Source: AP-15 sp963845735
Lineage (GTDB): Bacteria; Pseudomonadota; Alphaproteobacteria; ATCC43930; CGMCC-115725
Direction of reading: 5' to 3'
Assembly: GCA_963845735.1 (NCBI GenBank)
Contig: CAWJTR010000003.1
Location: forward strand, 231,504 to 295,503
DNA: 64,000 bases
Part shown: positions 8,520-17,590 of the stretch, in pieces
How the letters are laid out: the number at the start of each line of letters is the position of its first letter
Position numbering within the stretch: the first letter of the stretch is position 1
Notes under the pieces: model-generated
What the model was told of the DNA's origin: nothing
Seen by the model: the letters and a program-made list of their open reading frames with translations, nothing else
Databases searched by the model: none
Position numbers and translations under genes: made by a program

Positions 8520-9776
8520 ATGACGGAGCACTCGATCCCGCGTCACATCCGGCTCACCTCCCATCCGGGGAGCGCAGGACAAGGAGCGATCCCGCTGCGT
8601 TGGGGTGCCGCCGACCCTACCGGACGCGGACCGGTAGTAGCGAGCCCGGCCGAACCGGGCCAGCGAAATGCCATCGGTTCCTATTCCGGCGCCTATGGGC
8701 TCTATCGCGCGCTGGCGGTGGCGACTAGAGCGCTGGCGCGGGACCATCGCCCTGATCTGACTGACACGGCACCCGCAGCCGTGATCGCGCCCAGCCTGCA
8801 ATGGGCCGACCCAGCCAAGATCGTGTCGCTCGATCCCTGGGGTCATCTGGTCGGTGAAGTGTTCGCCGCGGAGATCCGCGCCGGCGTCGACGTGCGCCCG
8901 ACGATCGCGATCACCACCGCACGGATCGCGATGCCAGAGATCCACCAGCTGATCGCAGAAGACGGGCTCAAGCCAGACGGACGGGTGCTCCTCGCCAATG
9001 GCGAGATCCGCGTCACCAAGGCGGCGATCGACCCGGTATGGCACTTGCCGGGTCTCGCCGCCCGCTTTGGCGTTGTCGAGGCGGATCTGCGGCGCAGCCT
9101 GTTCGAGGAAACCGGCGGTATGTTCCCCGAACTCGTCACCCGGCCAGACCTCGAGATCCTGCTACCGCCGATCGGCGGCACGACGGTCTATCTGTTCGGC
9201 GAGGTTGAGAGGATCGCCGCGCCGGACACGGTCATCGCCTGCCGCGTCCACGACGAGTGTAACGGCTCCGACGTGTTCGGCTCGGACATCTGCACCTGCC
9301 GGCCCTATCTGGTGCACGGTATCGAAGTCTGCGTCGCGACCGCGCAACAGGGCGGGGTTGGGGCCATCATCTACAACCGCAAGGAGGGCCGCGCACTCGG
9401 CGAAGTCACCAAGTTCCTGGTCTACAATGCCCGCAAGCGCCAGCGCGGCGGTGACCGAGCTGACACCTATTTTCACCGCACCGAATGTGTCGCCGGGGTG
9501 CAGGATCTGCGCTTTCAGGAGTTGATGCCGGACGTGATCCATTGGCTCGGCATCTGCCGGATCGACCGCTGGGTGTCGATGTCGAACATGAAGAGAGCGG
9601 CGCTCGAAGCGCAGGGGATCGAGGTAGTCGAGCAGGTCGCGATCCCGGATCGGCTCGTACCCCTCGATGCCACAGTCGAAATCGAGGCCAAGAAGGCAGC
9701 CGGATATTTCGCGCCGTCGGGCATGCCGGACGCGGAGGAATTGCACAACGTCAAAGGCCGTGCCCTCGGCGAGTGA
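8520..9776 (+). CDS. URC1-like GTP cyclohydrolase II homologue (uracil catabolism)
   Basis: 418 residues. The C-terminal half is GTP cyclohydrolase II-like: a zinc motif C-x10-C-x-C (from ECNGSDVFG to CTC) near residues 245-258, then NRKEGRALGEVTKF corresponding to the RibA catalytic and substrate loop. The long N-terminal extension starting IRLTSHPG is diagnostic of URC1-type proteins rather than riboflavin RibA. In yeast the URC1-URC4-FUR1 set degrades uracil via ribosylated intermediates. Next to URC4 and upp here, that role is strongly favoured. ATG 8493 is an alternative start. The downstream gene overlaps its end by 17 bases. Confidence 0.88.
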   Translation: MTEHSIPRHIRLTSHPGSAGQGAIPLRWGAADPTGRGPVVASPAEPGQRNAIGSYSGAYGLYRALAVATRALARDHRPDLTDTAPAAVIAPSLQWADPAKIVSLDPWGHLVGEVFAAEIRAGVDVRPTIAITTARIAMPEIHQLIAEDGLKPDGRVLLANGEIRVTKAAIDPVWHLPGLAARFGVVEADLRRSLFEETGGMFPELVTRPDLEILLPPIGGTTVYLFGEVERIAAPDTVIACRVHDECNGSDVFGSDICTCRPYLVHGIEVCVATAQQGGVGAIIYNRKEGRALGEVTKFLVYNARKRQRGGDRADTYFHRTECVAGVQDLRFQELMPDVIHWLGICRIDRWVSMSNMKRAALEAQGIEVVEQVAIPDRLVPLDATVEIEAKKAAGYFAPSGMPDAEELHNVKGRALGE

Positions 9777-10971
9777 CGATGCGGCGCGGGCGACGGCCCT
9801 CCTGAGCGCAGCGGCGGTCCGCGAGCGCTGCGAGATGGTCTTCGCTGCCGCCGAGCGTGAAGAAACCCGGCATTTCCGCATCGTGCCATCTCTATTGAAC
9901 ACCGCCGCAGACCGCGTCGTCGCCGTCACCCGTCGGCGCTATCCTGGCCTCGCTGTCCCCTATCACAGCCGCTGGCGCCATTTTTCAGCGGGCGGAGTCG
10001 ACCGCGCGGCACTGGTGGCGCCGGAAGCCGATATCGCCGAGCAGGCGCGAGCCCGGATCGATCTCGCTTTCGTCTCGGTCCTGCTCGATGCCGGAGCGGG
10101 AGCAGGGTGGCGTTATTGCGAGGCGGAAACCGGCCAGGCGCTTTCCCGTTCAGAGGGGCTAGCCGTAGCGACCCTACGCGCGATGCAGCAAGGGCTGTTC
10201 TCAGCTGATCTCGCGGCCCCGTGGCGCGCCGATGCCGGGGCGCTGACGCGGCTCACGTCGCAACGTCTTGCACGCGCGTTCCAGCACGGCGCAGGCAACG
10301 AACTCCTCGGGTTCGACGCCCGAGCCGCGCTGCTGCGCCGTTTAGGCGAGCTGTGCGCCACTGATCCGGCGCGGTTCGGGACGCCGGGGCGCCCCGGAAA
10401 TCTCTACGATTACTGGCGCGGGCTCGGGGGAGCCGTGCGCGCCGCGGAAATCCTGCGTGTCCTGCTGTATTCGCTCGGGCCGATCTGGCCCGGCCGCATC
10501 AGTCTCGGCGGCGTGTCCCTTGGCGATTGTGGCCGGCACGCCGCAATTCCGGGCGACAGGCTCGTACCGTTTCACAAGCTCTCCCAGTGGCTCGCTTATT
10601 CGCTTGTGGAGCCACTGGAGGCCGGGGGCGTGGGAGTTGCGGGGCTCGACGCATTGACCGGTCTCGCCGAATATCGCAATGGCGGCCTGTTTATCGACTG
10701 CGGCGTCATCGAGCCGCGTAACCCCGCCCTCTTGCAACGTCCCCTCGGTGCGCTGAGCGAGCCGGTCGTCGAATGGCGAGCCTTGACCGTGGCGTTGCTC
10801 GATCGTCTGGCGCCGCGTGTACGCGAGCGGCTCGGCAAGAACGCGCGAGACTTTCCGCTCGCCTGTTTGCTCGAAGGCGGTAGCTGGGCATCAGGGCGTG
10901 AAATTGCCTTCGAACGCCGGCTGGACGGCAGCGCTCCGATCCTGATCACTAGCGACGGCACCTTGTTCTAG
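9760..10971 (+). CDS. URC4/DUF1688 family protein
   Basis: 403 residues of DUF1688, the URC4 family: LLSAAAVRERC at the N-terminus, VPYHSRWRHFSAGG, LLDAGAGAGWRYCE, RPGNLYDYW, VPFHKLSQWLAYSLVEPLE and YRNGGLFIDCGVI are all conserved landmarks. URC4 is required for uracil degradation in Lachancea, but its reaction is unresolved. GTG 9760 is preferred because an AAAGG precedes it and the family N-terminus follows; this gives a 17-base overlap with URC1 and suggests translational coupling. The stop at 10971 runs directly into the SD of upp. Confidence 0.88.
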   Translation: MPSASDDAARATALLSAAAVRERCEMVFAAAEREETRHFRIVPSLLNTAADRVVAVTRRRYPGLAVPYHSRWRHFSAGGVDRAALVAPEADIAEQARARIDLAFVSVLLDAGAGAGWRYCEAETGQALSRSEGLAVATLRAMQQGLFSADLAAPWRADAGALTRLTSQRLARAFQHGAGNELLGFDARAALLRRLGELCATDPARFGTPGRPGNLYDYWRGLGGAVRAAEILRVLLYSLGPIWPGRISLGGVSLGDCGRHAAIPGDRLVPFHKLSQWLAYSLVEPLEAGGVGVAGLDALTGLAEYRNGGLFIDCGVIEPRNPALLQRPLGALSEPVVEWRALTVALLDRLAPRVRERLGKNARDFPLACLLEGGSWASGREIAFERRLDGSAPILITSDGTLF

Positions 10972-10982
10972 GAGCAATGCAG

Positions 10983-11624
10983 ATGCAGCAGCCACGGCCG
11001 GGATTGACCGTCGTCGATCATCCTCTGGTCCAGCACAAGCTGTCGTTGATGCGCGATCGCGACACCCCGACCGCCGAGTTCCGTCGGCTGCTGCGCGAGA
11101 TCAGCCTGCTCTTGGCCTATGAAGCGACACGGGAGTTGCCGGTCGAAAACACCGAGATCGATACCCCTCTCGAACGCGGCACCTTCCCGCTGTTGTCAGG
11201 CAAGAAGCTCTGCCTCGTATCGATCCTGCGCGCCGGGAACGGCATTCTCGATGGCATGCTCGACCTTCTGCCGTCCGCGCGGGTCGGTCATATCGGCATC
11301 TACCGCGAACCACAGACTTTGCAGGCGATCGAATACTATTTGAAACTGCCGGACGATCTGGCCGAGCGCGATGTTCTCCTAGTCGACCCGATGCTGGCTA
11401 CCGGCAACTCGGCTGTGGCAGCGGTCTCTCGTCTGGTCGAGCTCAAAGCGCGGTCGATCAAATTCGTCTGCCTGGTCGCCGCTCCGGATGGCGTCGACAA
11501 AATGCTGTCGATCTTCCCTGAGGTGACGATCGTCGCCGCGGCGCTTGACCGCTGCCTCGACAGCCACGGTTATATCCTGCCCGGTCTCGGCGATGCCGGC
11601 GACCGGCTCTTCGGAACCAAGTAG
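10983..11624 (+). CDS. upp: Uracil phosphoribosyltransferase
   Basis: 213 residues of UPRT, which converts uracil and PRPP to UMP. Motifs: SILRAGNGILDGML (pyrophosphate loop region), the PRPP-binding VLLVDPMLATGNSA and the uracil-binding C-terminus YILPGLGDAGDRLFGTK. Start ATG 10983 lies 8 bases from GGAG; ATG 10977 is too close to it. Third gene of the URC operon, where UPRT makes the UMP entry metabolite (as FUR1/URC6 does in yeast). It could also serve ordinary salvage. Confidence 0.95.
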   Translation: MQQPRPGLTVVDHPLVQHKLSLMRDRDTPTAEFRRLLREISLLLAYEATRELPVENTEIDTPLERGTFPLLSGKKLCLVSILRAGNGILDGMLDLLPSARVGHIGIYREPQTLQAIEYYLKLPDDLAERDVLLVDPMLATGNSAVAAVSRLVELKARSIKFVCLVAAPDGVDKMLSIFPEVTIVAAALDRCLDSHGYILPGLGDAGDRLFGTK

Positions 11625-11689
11625 CGCCTATTTGCCGCCGTGCGGATCGCCCCGAAGCGCTAGAACTCACCAACAGAACCCCGGCGCTA

Positions 11690-11945
11690 GCTACGGCTCG
11701 GGAAGATGCTTTTCACGCCAGTCCGCCCCACGTTTGGTTGGCACATCAGCCGCTCTTGGATCTGATCGTCACCTTCGACGAGGCGAGGAGCGAGATCTAC
11801 TCGGCCCTTCTGGTCGAAGAAGAGGGCGCCGCCTCGAGCTTTCGGGCTGGACGAAACTAATTGGGACGAAGGGGTTGTTGTGCTCATTCTACACCAATTC
11901 GAGTGACTGGACATCGAGCCGCCACTTCTTCTATAAGCGCCGCTC
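11690..11945 (+). pseudogene. Remnant of an ISNCY-type transposase
   Basis: Reading the plus strand gives DAFHASPPHVWLAHQPLLDLIVTFDEA, then SEIYSALLVEEEGAASSFRA, and after a frameshift near 11855, IGTKGLLCSFYT. These match the DDE catalytic core of ISNCY (IS1202-group) transposases, whose consensus reads like 'LDLIVTxDDATSEI..FLVEEEGTxSSFRxL..VIxxxGLxxSLYTDRGSH'. Both ends of the gene are missing. It lies immediately 5' of tRNA-Phe. Recognition is by motif; no terminal repeats are left. Confidence 0.6.
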
Positions 11946-11953
11946 GCCGGAGC

Positions 11954-12029
<76 letters not shown>

Positions 12030-12083
12030 TCATCGCCCTCAAGCTACCGAAAGCATTGGATAGCTTGACTTAATACCTGATCC

Positions 12084-12340
12084 TTGCTGGCAACGGTCAG
12101 GCCAGGCTCTCATCTGCAGCAGATCGACAACATCTGGTATTACAGGCCACGCCATGCACCCGATGCCTTCAGCAGGCGCATTGTCGGGGTGTCGCTGAAG
12201 ACCATCAGTCGAACCGACGCGGCGCGGCTGAGCAGCAGGACGCCGACATCGAGGCGCGGCTACGCCGTGCGCATGCAATCGGTCATGTCCGCAATGTCCC
12301 GGTCGAGTTTTTTCAAACCATAACCGTACGGATCACAGGC
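12084..12340 (+). pseudogene. Truncated integrase (tyrosine recombinase) N-terminus beside tRNA-Phe
   Basis: The plus strand reads HLQQIDNIWYYRPRHAPDAF, then VGVSLKTISRTDAARL, and after a frameshift near 12225, AEQQDADIEARLRRAHAIG. This is the characteristic SAM-like N-terminal arm of phage and genomic-island integrases ('RGxxWxxRRRVPxDLR...xRSLKTxDxxEAARL'). The catalytic domain (R-H-R-Y) is absent. Its position 55 bases downstream of tRNA-Phe fits an element that once integrated at the tRNA 3' end. Confidence 0.55.
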
Positions 12341-12348
12341 TTCCAGGC

Positions 12349-13074
12349 CTATCGGGCGCGGAGCAGCACGTCGCGGGCGCGGTTGATCTTGGTCGCCAGA
12401 TAATCCGACCCGCCGTGGTCGGGGTGCAATTTGACCATCAGCCGGCGATGGGCTTCCTTGATCTCGTTCGCGCTGGCCCCGGGCTTCACGCCGAGGATCG
12501 CGTAAGCTTCCTCGACGCTCACATCGCCGCTCGTCGGTCGCGTGCCGCCACCTTTGGCCCCGGCGCCGCTGCCGCGTCCGCCGGCGAGCTCGTCCCGCCA
12601 ATCGGGGTGGAGGCGATCGAGATAGGCTTCGAGCAGACGGACGCCTTCCTCGTCTTCCGCGCGGCATTCGCGCAGCAGCGCCAGCAGATCCCCGACGCCG
12701 AGCTCTTCAACCCGCAACCCGGCAAATTGGCCGCGCAACACGGTGCCGCTCATGCTGCCGGTATCGTGATCTAGGCTCATGCGCAAAAAAGCAGTGGTCA
12801 CCGTCGAGGTCTGGCCCCCGGCCGGGGCGCGGTGGCGGTCGATAAAGCCGCGGATCCGGGACAAGAGCGGCATCGACATGGCGAGCGGAAAGAGCAACGC
12901 CGCGAACTCCCGCGCCGGTGGGAGGAGCACCAGCGCGAGTACGGCCACGCCCGCGATCGTGATACCCGACCATTTGAGATTGCGCGCCAGCCTTGCTGGA
13001 TCGGCGTTGGCGAACAGATAGACGAGCAGCAGAAAGCCGCCGAGAACTGCGAATCCGCCAAGCAGGAACAGCAT
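12349..13074 (-). CDS. Membrane-anchored J-domain (DnaJ-like) protein
   Basis: 241 residues. Two N-terminal hydrophobic segments (about 1-22 and 36-60) anchor it. A middle region of 100-175 includes a Gly-rich linker. A C-terminal J-domain (about 185-241) starts VEEAYAILGVKPGAS and contains the Hsp70-contacting HPD tripeptide in VKLHPDHGGSD. Such J proteins recruit DnaK to the membrane, as Tim14/Pam18 does in mitochondria. It is last in the Mo-oxidoreductase/VWA/J-domain operon (9-base gap). Confidence 0.85.
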   Translation of the reverse strand: MLFLLGGFAVLGGFLLLVYLFANADPARLARNLKWSGITIAGVAVLALVLLPPAREFAALLFPLAMSMPLLSRIRGFIDRHRAPAGGQTSTVTTAFLRMSLDHDTGSMSGTVLRGQFAGLRVEELGVGDLLALLRECRAEDEEGVRLLEAYLDRLHPDWRDELAGGRGSGAGAKGGGTRPTSGDVSVEEAYAILGVKPGASANEIKEAHRRLMVKLHPDHGGSDYLATKINRARDVLLRAR

Positions 13075-13083
13075 CGCCGTCCG

Positions 13084-13800
13084 TCAGTTGCGCAGCTGCG
13101 CGGTCAGGCGCAACACTTCGCCTCCCTTGCCCTCACCATAGGCGGCAAGCGCGCAATATCCGCCGGCGGCGTAGACGGCGACGGCCGCAAGCAGCTCTTT
13201 GAGGCGCTCGGCGCTAGCCAGATCGAAACTGAGATAGGCGCCGTGCGACAGACCGGCCATCTGTTTGAACGCCGCCGCCGCAGTGCGGTCGCGGCCTTCG
13301 TGAAAAATAAAGATCGGCACCCCGAGCAGCCCGAGCTCCCCGGCTAGCCGGCACAGTCGGTCGACCTTTTCCTCCATCGCGTCGCCGACGAAGACGAGGG
13401 CGTTGACCCGGCGCTTCCCGGTCTCGCGGATGGCGTGGGTGAGCACCCGCTCGATCTGGGTCTCGCCGCCGACGCAAAAGACCGAGCGCATGACCCGATG
13501 CAATTCGCCTGCCGTCGTCATCCATCGGCTGGCCTTACACTCCGAGAAGCCGCGATAGAAGACGAGCTGGATCTCGAGCCCGCCCAATGCGGCTGTGGCC
13601 TCGAACATTTCGCCCTGGATCCGGCAAGCCCGATCCCAAGTCGGCTCGCGGCTGGCCGTGGCGTCGAGCGCGAAGATCAGCCGCCCACGCCCACCGCCCG
13701 CTTGCGTCGGCGCGCGCTTCAGCTTTTCGAGAAATTCGGCGACTTCAGCCGAGTGTGATTCGGTCGGAAGCCCCTTATTGCTGTCGCTCATTCTTGTCAC
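13084..13800 (-). CDS. VWA-domain protein
   Basis: About 238 residues. The domain opens with GRLIFALDATASREPTWD, a von Willebrand A fold whose MIDAS normally reads D-x-S-x-S; here it is D-A-T-A-S, which can still bind metal. Further landmarks are LEIQLVFYRGF, CVGGETQIERVLTHAI and ALVFVGDAMEE. Function unknown; VWA proteins often act as adaptors in metallochaperone or protein-assembly complexes. GTG 13800 follows the upstream stop directly; ATG 13791 is an alternative. It sits between the molybdopterin enzyme and the J-domain gene, which suggests a role with one or both, though that is inference. Confidence 0.75.
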   Translation of the reverse strand: MTRMSDSNKGLPTESHSAEVAEFLEKLKRAPTQAGGGRGRLIFALDATASREPTWDRACRIQGEMFEATAALGGLEIQLVFYRGFSECKASRWMTTAGELHRVMRSVFCVGGETQIERVLTHAIRETGKRRVNALVFVGDAMEEKVDRLCRLAGELGLLGVPIFIFHEGRDRTAAAAFKQMAGLSHGAYLSFDLASAERLKELLAAVAVYAAGGYCALAAYGEGKGGEVLRLTAQLRN

Positions 13801-15861
13801 TCACGCTGGGCTGAGCCAGACCGAGGTGTCGTGGAATACCGCGCCGCCCCGCGGAAATCCTGGATCGGCGCTGGTCAGTTGGTTGATCCCGATACCCTCC
13901 TCGAACGCATGGTTGGGCCATACTCCCTCGACGATCACGACCCGCCGCTGCAGCCCATTGAAGGCGCGGGCGTGGACAACAACGCTGCCACGCCCGTTGC
14001 CGATCCGCACCCGGTCGCCGTCGGCCACACCGAGCTCGGCCAATGCCGCGGGATGGACGAGGGCGGTCGGCCTGCCCTCGCGAGCGATGCTGGACGGCGT
14101 ATTGTTGAAGCTCGTATTCAGAAACGAGCGCGAGGGAGCGGCGACGAGGCGAAAGGGCCGCTCAGGATCGCCATCGTCGGTGACCGCGACGTGATCGGGG
14201 AAGGCCGGCAGCCGGCGATGGTGCCGCCCGACCGATGCCCAGTCGGCGCGGAAATGAAACTTTCTGTCGGCATGGCCGAACCCGTCGAGAAAATGTGAAG
14301 TCTCGAACGGCGGGCAGCAATCGAGCCAGCCATCATCAGGAAAATCTTCGACGCCGGGCAACCCGCTTGCCCGCAAAGTTCCGTCGATCAGCTCGATCGG
14401 GCTCAGCTCGAACCCCGGATGACGGGCGCCGACGCGCTGAGCGAGGGCGCAAATCACGTCGTGGTTCGACCGGCATTCGGCATGGGGCGGCAGGATAGCG
14501 CGGGAGAGCTGCAGATAGGTGTGGGCACCGGCGGTGTAGAAATCGTCGTGCTCGAGAAAGGTCGTCGCCGGCAGCACGATATCGGCCATTGCTGCAGTTT
14601 CGGTCATGAACTGCTCGTGGACGCAGATGAACAGGTCATCGCGGGCGAAGCCTTGTCGAACGAGACGCGATTCCGGGGCGACGACCATCGGGTTGGTATT
14701 CTGGATGAACAGCGCGGTGACTGGTGGCCCGTCGCCGAGATCGCGCTGATCGCCGGTCAACACTGGGCCGATCCGCGACTGGTCGAGGATGCGGGTTGCC
14801 GGATCGAGAACATCGAGCCCCTCGATCAGGGTGCGGTCGAGTGGGACCAAGCCATGGTTCGACTGAAGTGCGCCGCCGCCTTCGTATTGCCAGGCGCCGG
14901 TCACAGCCGGCAGGCAAGTCACCGCGAACACCTGTGCCGAACCATTGCGCGAGCGGGAAAAGCCATAGCCGACCCGGATGTAGCTCCGCTTGGTGCGGCC
15001 ATAGAGGCGGGAGAAATCGATGATCTCCCTCTCCCCGAGCCCGGTGATCTCCGCCGCCCAGGCCGGGTCGCGGGTCGCCAGATGCGCTTCTAGCCCGGCG
15101 GGGTCGTCAGTATGGCGCTCCATGTAGTCGCGATCGGCCAAGCCCTCCTTGAACAGAATATGCATGACCGCGCAGGCGAGCGCGCCATCGGTGCCGGGCA
15201 GCGGGGCGAGATGCACATCGGCGGCCTCGGCGCTGGCGGTGCGGTAGGGGTCGATGACGACGAGCTTGGCGCCGCGCTCTTTCCGCGCGGCCGCGATGTG
15301 GGTCATCACATTGATCTGGGTCGACGCCGGGTTGCCGCCCCACACCACAATCAGGTCCGATTTGGCGATCTCCCTTCCGTCGACCCCGCGCTTGACTCCG
15401 ACCGCGGCAAGCCACCCGGCATCTGTGAGCGCATTGCAGATCGTCAGATCCTCGCGCGAGTAGCGCATCGCGTGGCGCAGCCGGTTGATGCCGTCGCGCT
15501 GCGCTATCCCCATGGTCCCTGAGTAGTAATACGGCCACACCGTCTCGGAGCCGTGATGCCAGGCGGCGCGGCTCAGCTGTTCGGCGACTTCGTCGAGGGC
15601 GTCGTCCCAGGAAATCGGTGCGAAAGCGGTGCGGCCGACGCCCTTGTCGCCGATGCGGCGCAATGGCTGGGACAGGCGGTCGGGATGATGCTGGCGCTCG
15701 GCATAGCGGGCGACCTTGGCGCAGACGACACCGCGCGTATAAGTCTGTGTGGAGGCCCCGCGCACCCGCCCGACGCGCGTTCCATCGGTCCGCTCGACCT
15801 CCAGCGCACAGGCGCTCGGGCAGTCATGCGGGCAGACGCTGGGCAGGATGTCGAGAGGCAA
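13801..15861 (-). CDS. Molybdopterin oxidoreductase with 4Fe-4S motif
   Basis: 686 residues of the DMSO-reductase superfamily. An N-terminal Fe-S motif C-x3-C-x3-C (CPHDCPSAC) with a fourth Cys in RGVVCAK is followed by the MGD-binding domains (YYYSGTMGIAQRDGI, VVWGGNPASTQINVM, VIDPYRTASAE, MADIVLPATTFLEHDDFY) and the C-terminal cap domain with dinucleotide-binding NTPSSIAREG. There is no twin-arginine signal, so it is cytoplasmic. The TTG 15861 start is chosen: CGGAG lies 7 bases upstream and the Fe-S motif follows at once; the open frame to 16206 overlaps the divergent acyl-CoA dehydrogenase. Substrate unknown. First gene of a three-gene operon. Confidence 0.88.
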   Translation of the reverse strand: MPLDILPSVCPHDCPSACALEVERTDGTRVGRVRGASTQTYTRGVVCAKVARYAERQHHPDRLSQPLRRIGDKGVGRTAFAPISWDDALDEVAEQLSRAAWHHGSETVWPYYYSGTMGIAQRDGINRLRHAMRYSREDLTICNALTDAGWLAAVGVKRGVDGREIAKSDLIVVWGGNPASTQINVMTHIAAARKERGAKLVVIDPYRTASAEAADVHLAPLPGTDGALACAVMHILFKEGLADRDYMERHTDDPAGLEAHLATRDPAWAAEITGLGEREIIDFSRLYGRTKRSYIRVGYGFSRSRNGSAQVFAVTCLPAVTGAWQYEGGGALQSNHGLVPLDRTLIEGLDVLDPATRILDQSRIGPVLTGDQRDLGDGPPVTALFIQNTNPMVVAPESRLVRQGFARDDLFICVHEQFMTETAAMADIVLPATTFLEHDDFYTAGAHTYLQLSRAILPPHAECRSNHDVICALAQRVGARHPGFELSPIELIDGTLRASGLPGVEDFPDDGWLDCCPPFETSHFLDGFGHADRKFHFRADWASVGRHHRRLPAFPDHVAVTDDGDPERPFRLVAAPSRSFLNTSFNNTPSSIAREGRPTALVHPAALAELGVADGDRVRIGNGRGSVVVHARAFNGLQRRVVIVEGVWPNHAFEEGIGINQLTSADPGFPRGGAVFHDTSVWLSPA

Positions 15862-15936
15862 TCTATGCTCCGCCGGTTTGCTAGCAGAATATAATGACGA
15901 GCCCGCCCGGTCGACACGCCGCGAGAGGAGAGAGCG

Positions 15937-17112
15937 ATGGACTTTTCGCTGACTGCCGACCAGCTGGAGATCCGCGCCGCGGTTGCGCGGTTGTGCGAGC
16001 GGTTCGGCGACGATTATTGGCTGAAAAAGGACGAGGACGGCAGCTTTCCGCATGAATTTCACCGGGCGATGGCCGAGGCCGGCTGGCTCGGCATCGCCAT
16101 GCCGGAAGCCTATGGCGGCAGCGGGCTCGGCATCACCGAGGCGGCGGTGCTGATGCAGGCGGTCGCCGAATCCGGCGCGGGGTTCAGCGGCGCCTCGGCG
16201 ATCCACATGAATATCTTTGGGCTACACCCGGTCGTCGTCTACGGGACCGACGAGCAGAAGCGCCGTTTTCTGCCGCCGCTGATCGCCGGCGACGAAAAGA
16301 CCTGTTTTGCGGTCACCGAGCCGGATGCCGGGCTGGACACGACGCGGCTCAAGACCCGCGCGGTGCGCCGCGGCGACCATTATGTGCTGTCCGGGCGCAA
16401 GATCTGGATCTCGACCGCACAGGTCGCCGAAAAGATGCTGATCCTGGCGCGCACCGCGCCGATCGAGGAGGTCGCGCGGCCATCGCTCGGCATGACATTG
16501 TTCTATACCGATCTCGACCGCAACAAGGTCGAGGTGCGCGAGATCCCAAAGATGGGCCGCAAGGCGGTCGACTCGAACTTGCTGTTTATCGATGGGCTCG
16601 AAGTCCCGGTGGCGGACCGCATCGGCGAGGAGGGCAAGGGGTTTCATTACATCCTGCACGGCATGAACCCGGAGCGGATACTGATCGCCGCCGAGGCGGT
16701 CGGGCTCGGCCGCGCCGCGCTCATCCGCGCTTGCCGCTACGCCGGCGAGCGGGTCGTGTTCGGCCGGCCGATCGGCCAGAACCAGGCGATCCAGCATCCG
16801 CTTGCCGAGCGCTGGATCGAACTCGAAGCGGCCGAATTGATGACCTTGCGGGCGGCCGCCGCCTATGACCGCGGCGCGGAAGCGGGCCATGTCGGCGCTT
16901 TTGCCAACGCCGCCAAATACTGCGCCGCCGAGGCCGGGTTTCGCGCCTGTGAGACCGCGGTCATGACTCATGGCGGCATGGGCTATGCCCGCGAATACCA
17001 TGTCGAGCGCTATTTTCGCGAGATCCAGATCGCTCGCATCGCCCCGATCAGCCCGCAGCTGATCCTCTCGCACATCGCCGAGCGGGTGCTCGGCCTGCCG
17101 AAATCATATTGA
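15937..17112 (+). CDS. Acyl-CoA dehydrogenase
   Basis: 391 residues with the full ACAD layout: N-terminal helical domain, FAVTEPDAGLDTTRL (FAD/substrate loop), HYVLSGRKIWIST, MGRKAVDSNLLFIDG and the C-terminal helical domain with RYAGERVVFGRPIGQNQAIQHPLAE and MTHGGMGYAREYHVERYFRE. FAD-dependent alpha,beta-dehydrogenation of an acyl-CoA; chain length not predictable. A strong ribosome site (GAGAGGAGAGAG) precedes ATG. It is divergent from the molybdopterin enzyme with a 75-base spacer. Its last 34 codons recur at 18218-18319 inside a pseudogene. Confidence 0.93.
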   Translation: MDFSLTADQLEIRAAVARLCERFGDDYWLKKDEDGSFPHEFHRAMAEAGWLGIAMPEAYGGSGLGITEAAVLMQAVAESGAGFSGASAIHMNIFGLHPVVVYGTDEQKRRFLPPLIAGDEKTCFAVTEPDAGLDTTRLKTRAVRRGDHYVLSGRKIWISTAQVAEKMLILARTAPIEEVARPSLGMTLFYTDLDRNKVEVREIPKMGRKAVDSNLLFIDGLEVPVADRIGEEGKGFHYILHGMNPERILIAAEAVGLGRAALIRACRYAGERVVFGRPIGQNQAIQHPLAERWIELEAAELMTLRAAAAYDRGAEAGHVGAFANAAKYCAAEAGFRACETAVMTHGGMGYAREYHVERYFREIQIARIAPISPQLILSHIAERVLGLPKSY

Positions 17113-17163
17113 CCCATACTCCGCGCTGCACAATGATCGCGCCGGTAAGGACAGGGAGGGAGC

Positions 17164-17547
17164 GTGAAAACAATACTAACGGTTGCATTGGCGCTGGTCG
17201 CTGGGTTTGCGCTCGGCGCCGGAGCGATCCACGGGCTGCACGCACAAGCCACGAAGAAGCCGGCCTATCTCGTCGCCGAGGTAAAAGTGACCGACCCCGC
17301 CGGATTTCAAGCCTATTTGGCGAAGGCTGGCCCGACGCTGAAACCTTATGGGGCCCGTTACATCGCGCGCGGCAAACCAGACGTCAAGGAAGGTGCTGCA
17401 GCCCAGGGAAACATCGTGATGGTCGAGTTCCCGAGCATGGCTGACGCGGAGAAATGGTACTCGACGCCGCCTTACAAGGATCTGATCCCGCTGCGCCAGA
17501 AGGCGGCAGACACGCGGCTTTATTTCGTCGAGGGTCTGGCGCAATAA
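17164..17547 (+). CDS. DUF1330 family protein, exported
   Basis: 127 residues. A signal peptide (MKTILTVALALVAGFALGAG, cleaved near HAQA) is followed by a DUF1330 domain: AYLVAEVKVTDPAGFQAYLAK, YGARYIARGK, IVMVEFPSMADAEKWYST, a dimeric alpha/beta-barrel ferredoxin-like fold of the EthD/NIPSNAP type. GTG start with GGGAGGGAGC in front. Function unknown; the exported form is common in Alphaproteobacteria. Confidence 0.88.
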   Translation: MKTILTVALALVAGFALGAGAIHGLHAQATKKPAYLVAEVKVTDPAGFQAYLAKAGPTLKPYGARYIARGKPDVKEGAAAQGNIVMVEFPSMADAEKWYSTPPYKDLIPLRQKAADTRLYFVEGLAQ

Positions 17548-17590
17548 CCGCATCGCGTGGGGTCTCCAACGCCGGGGAGCGGTGGAACAC

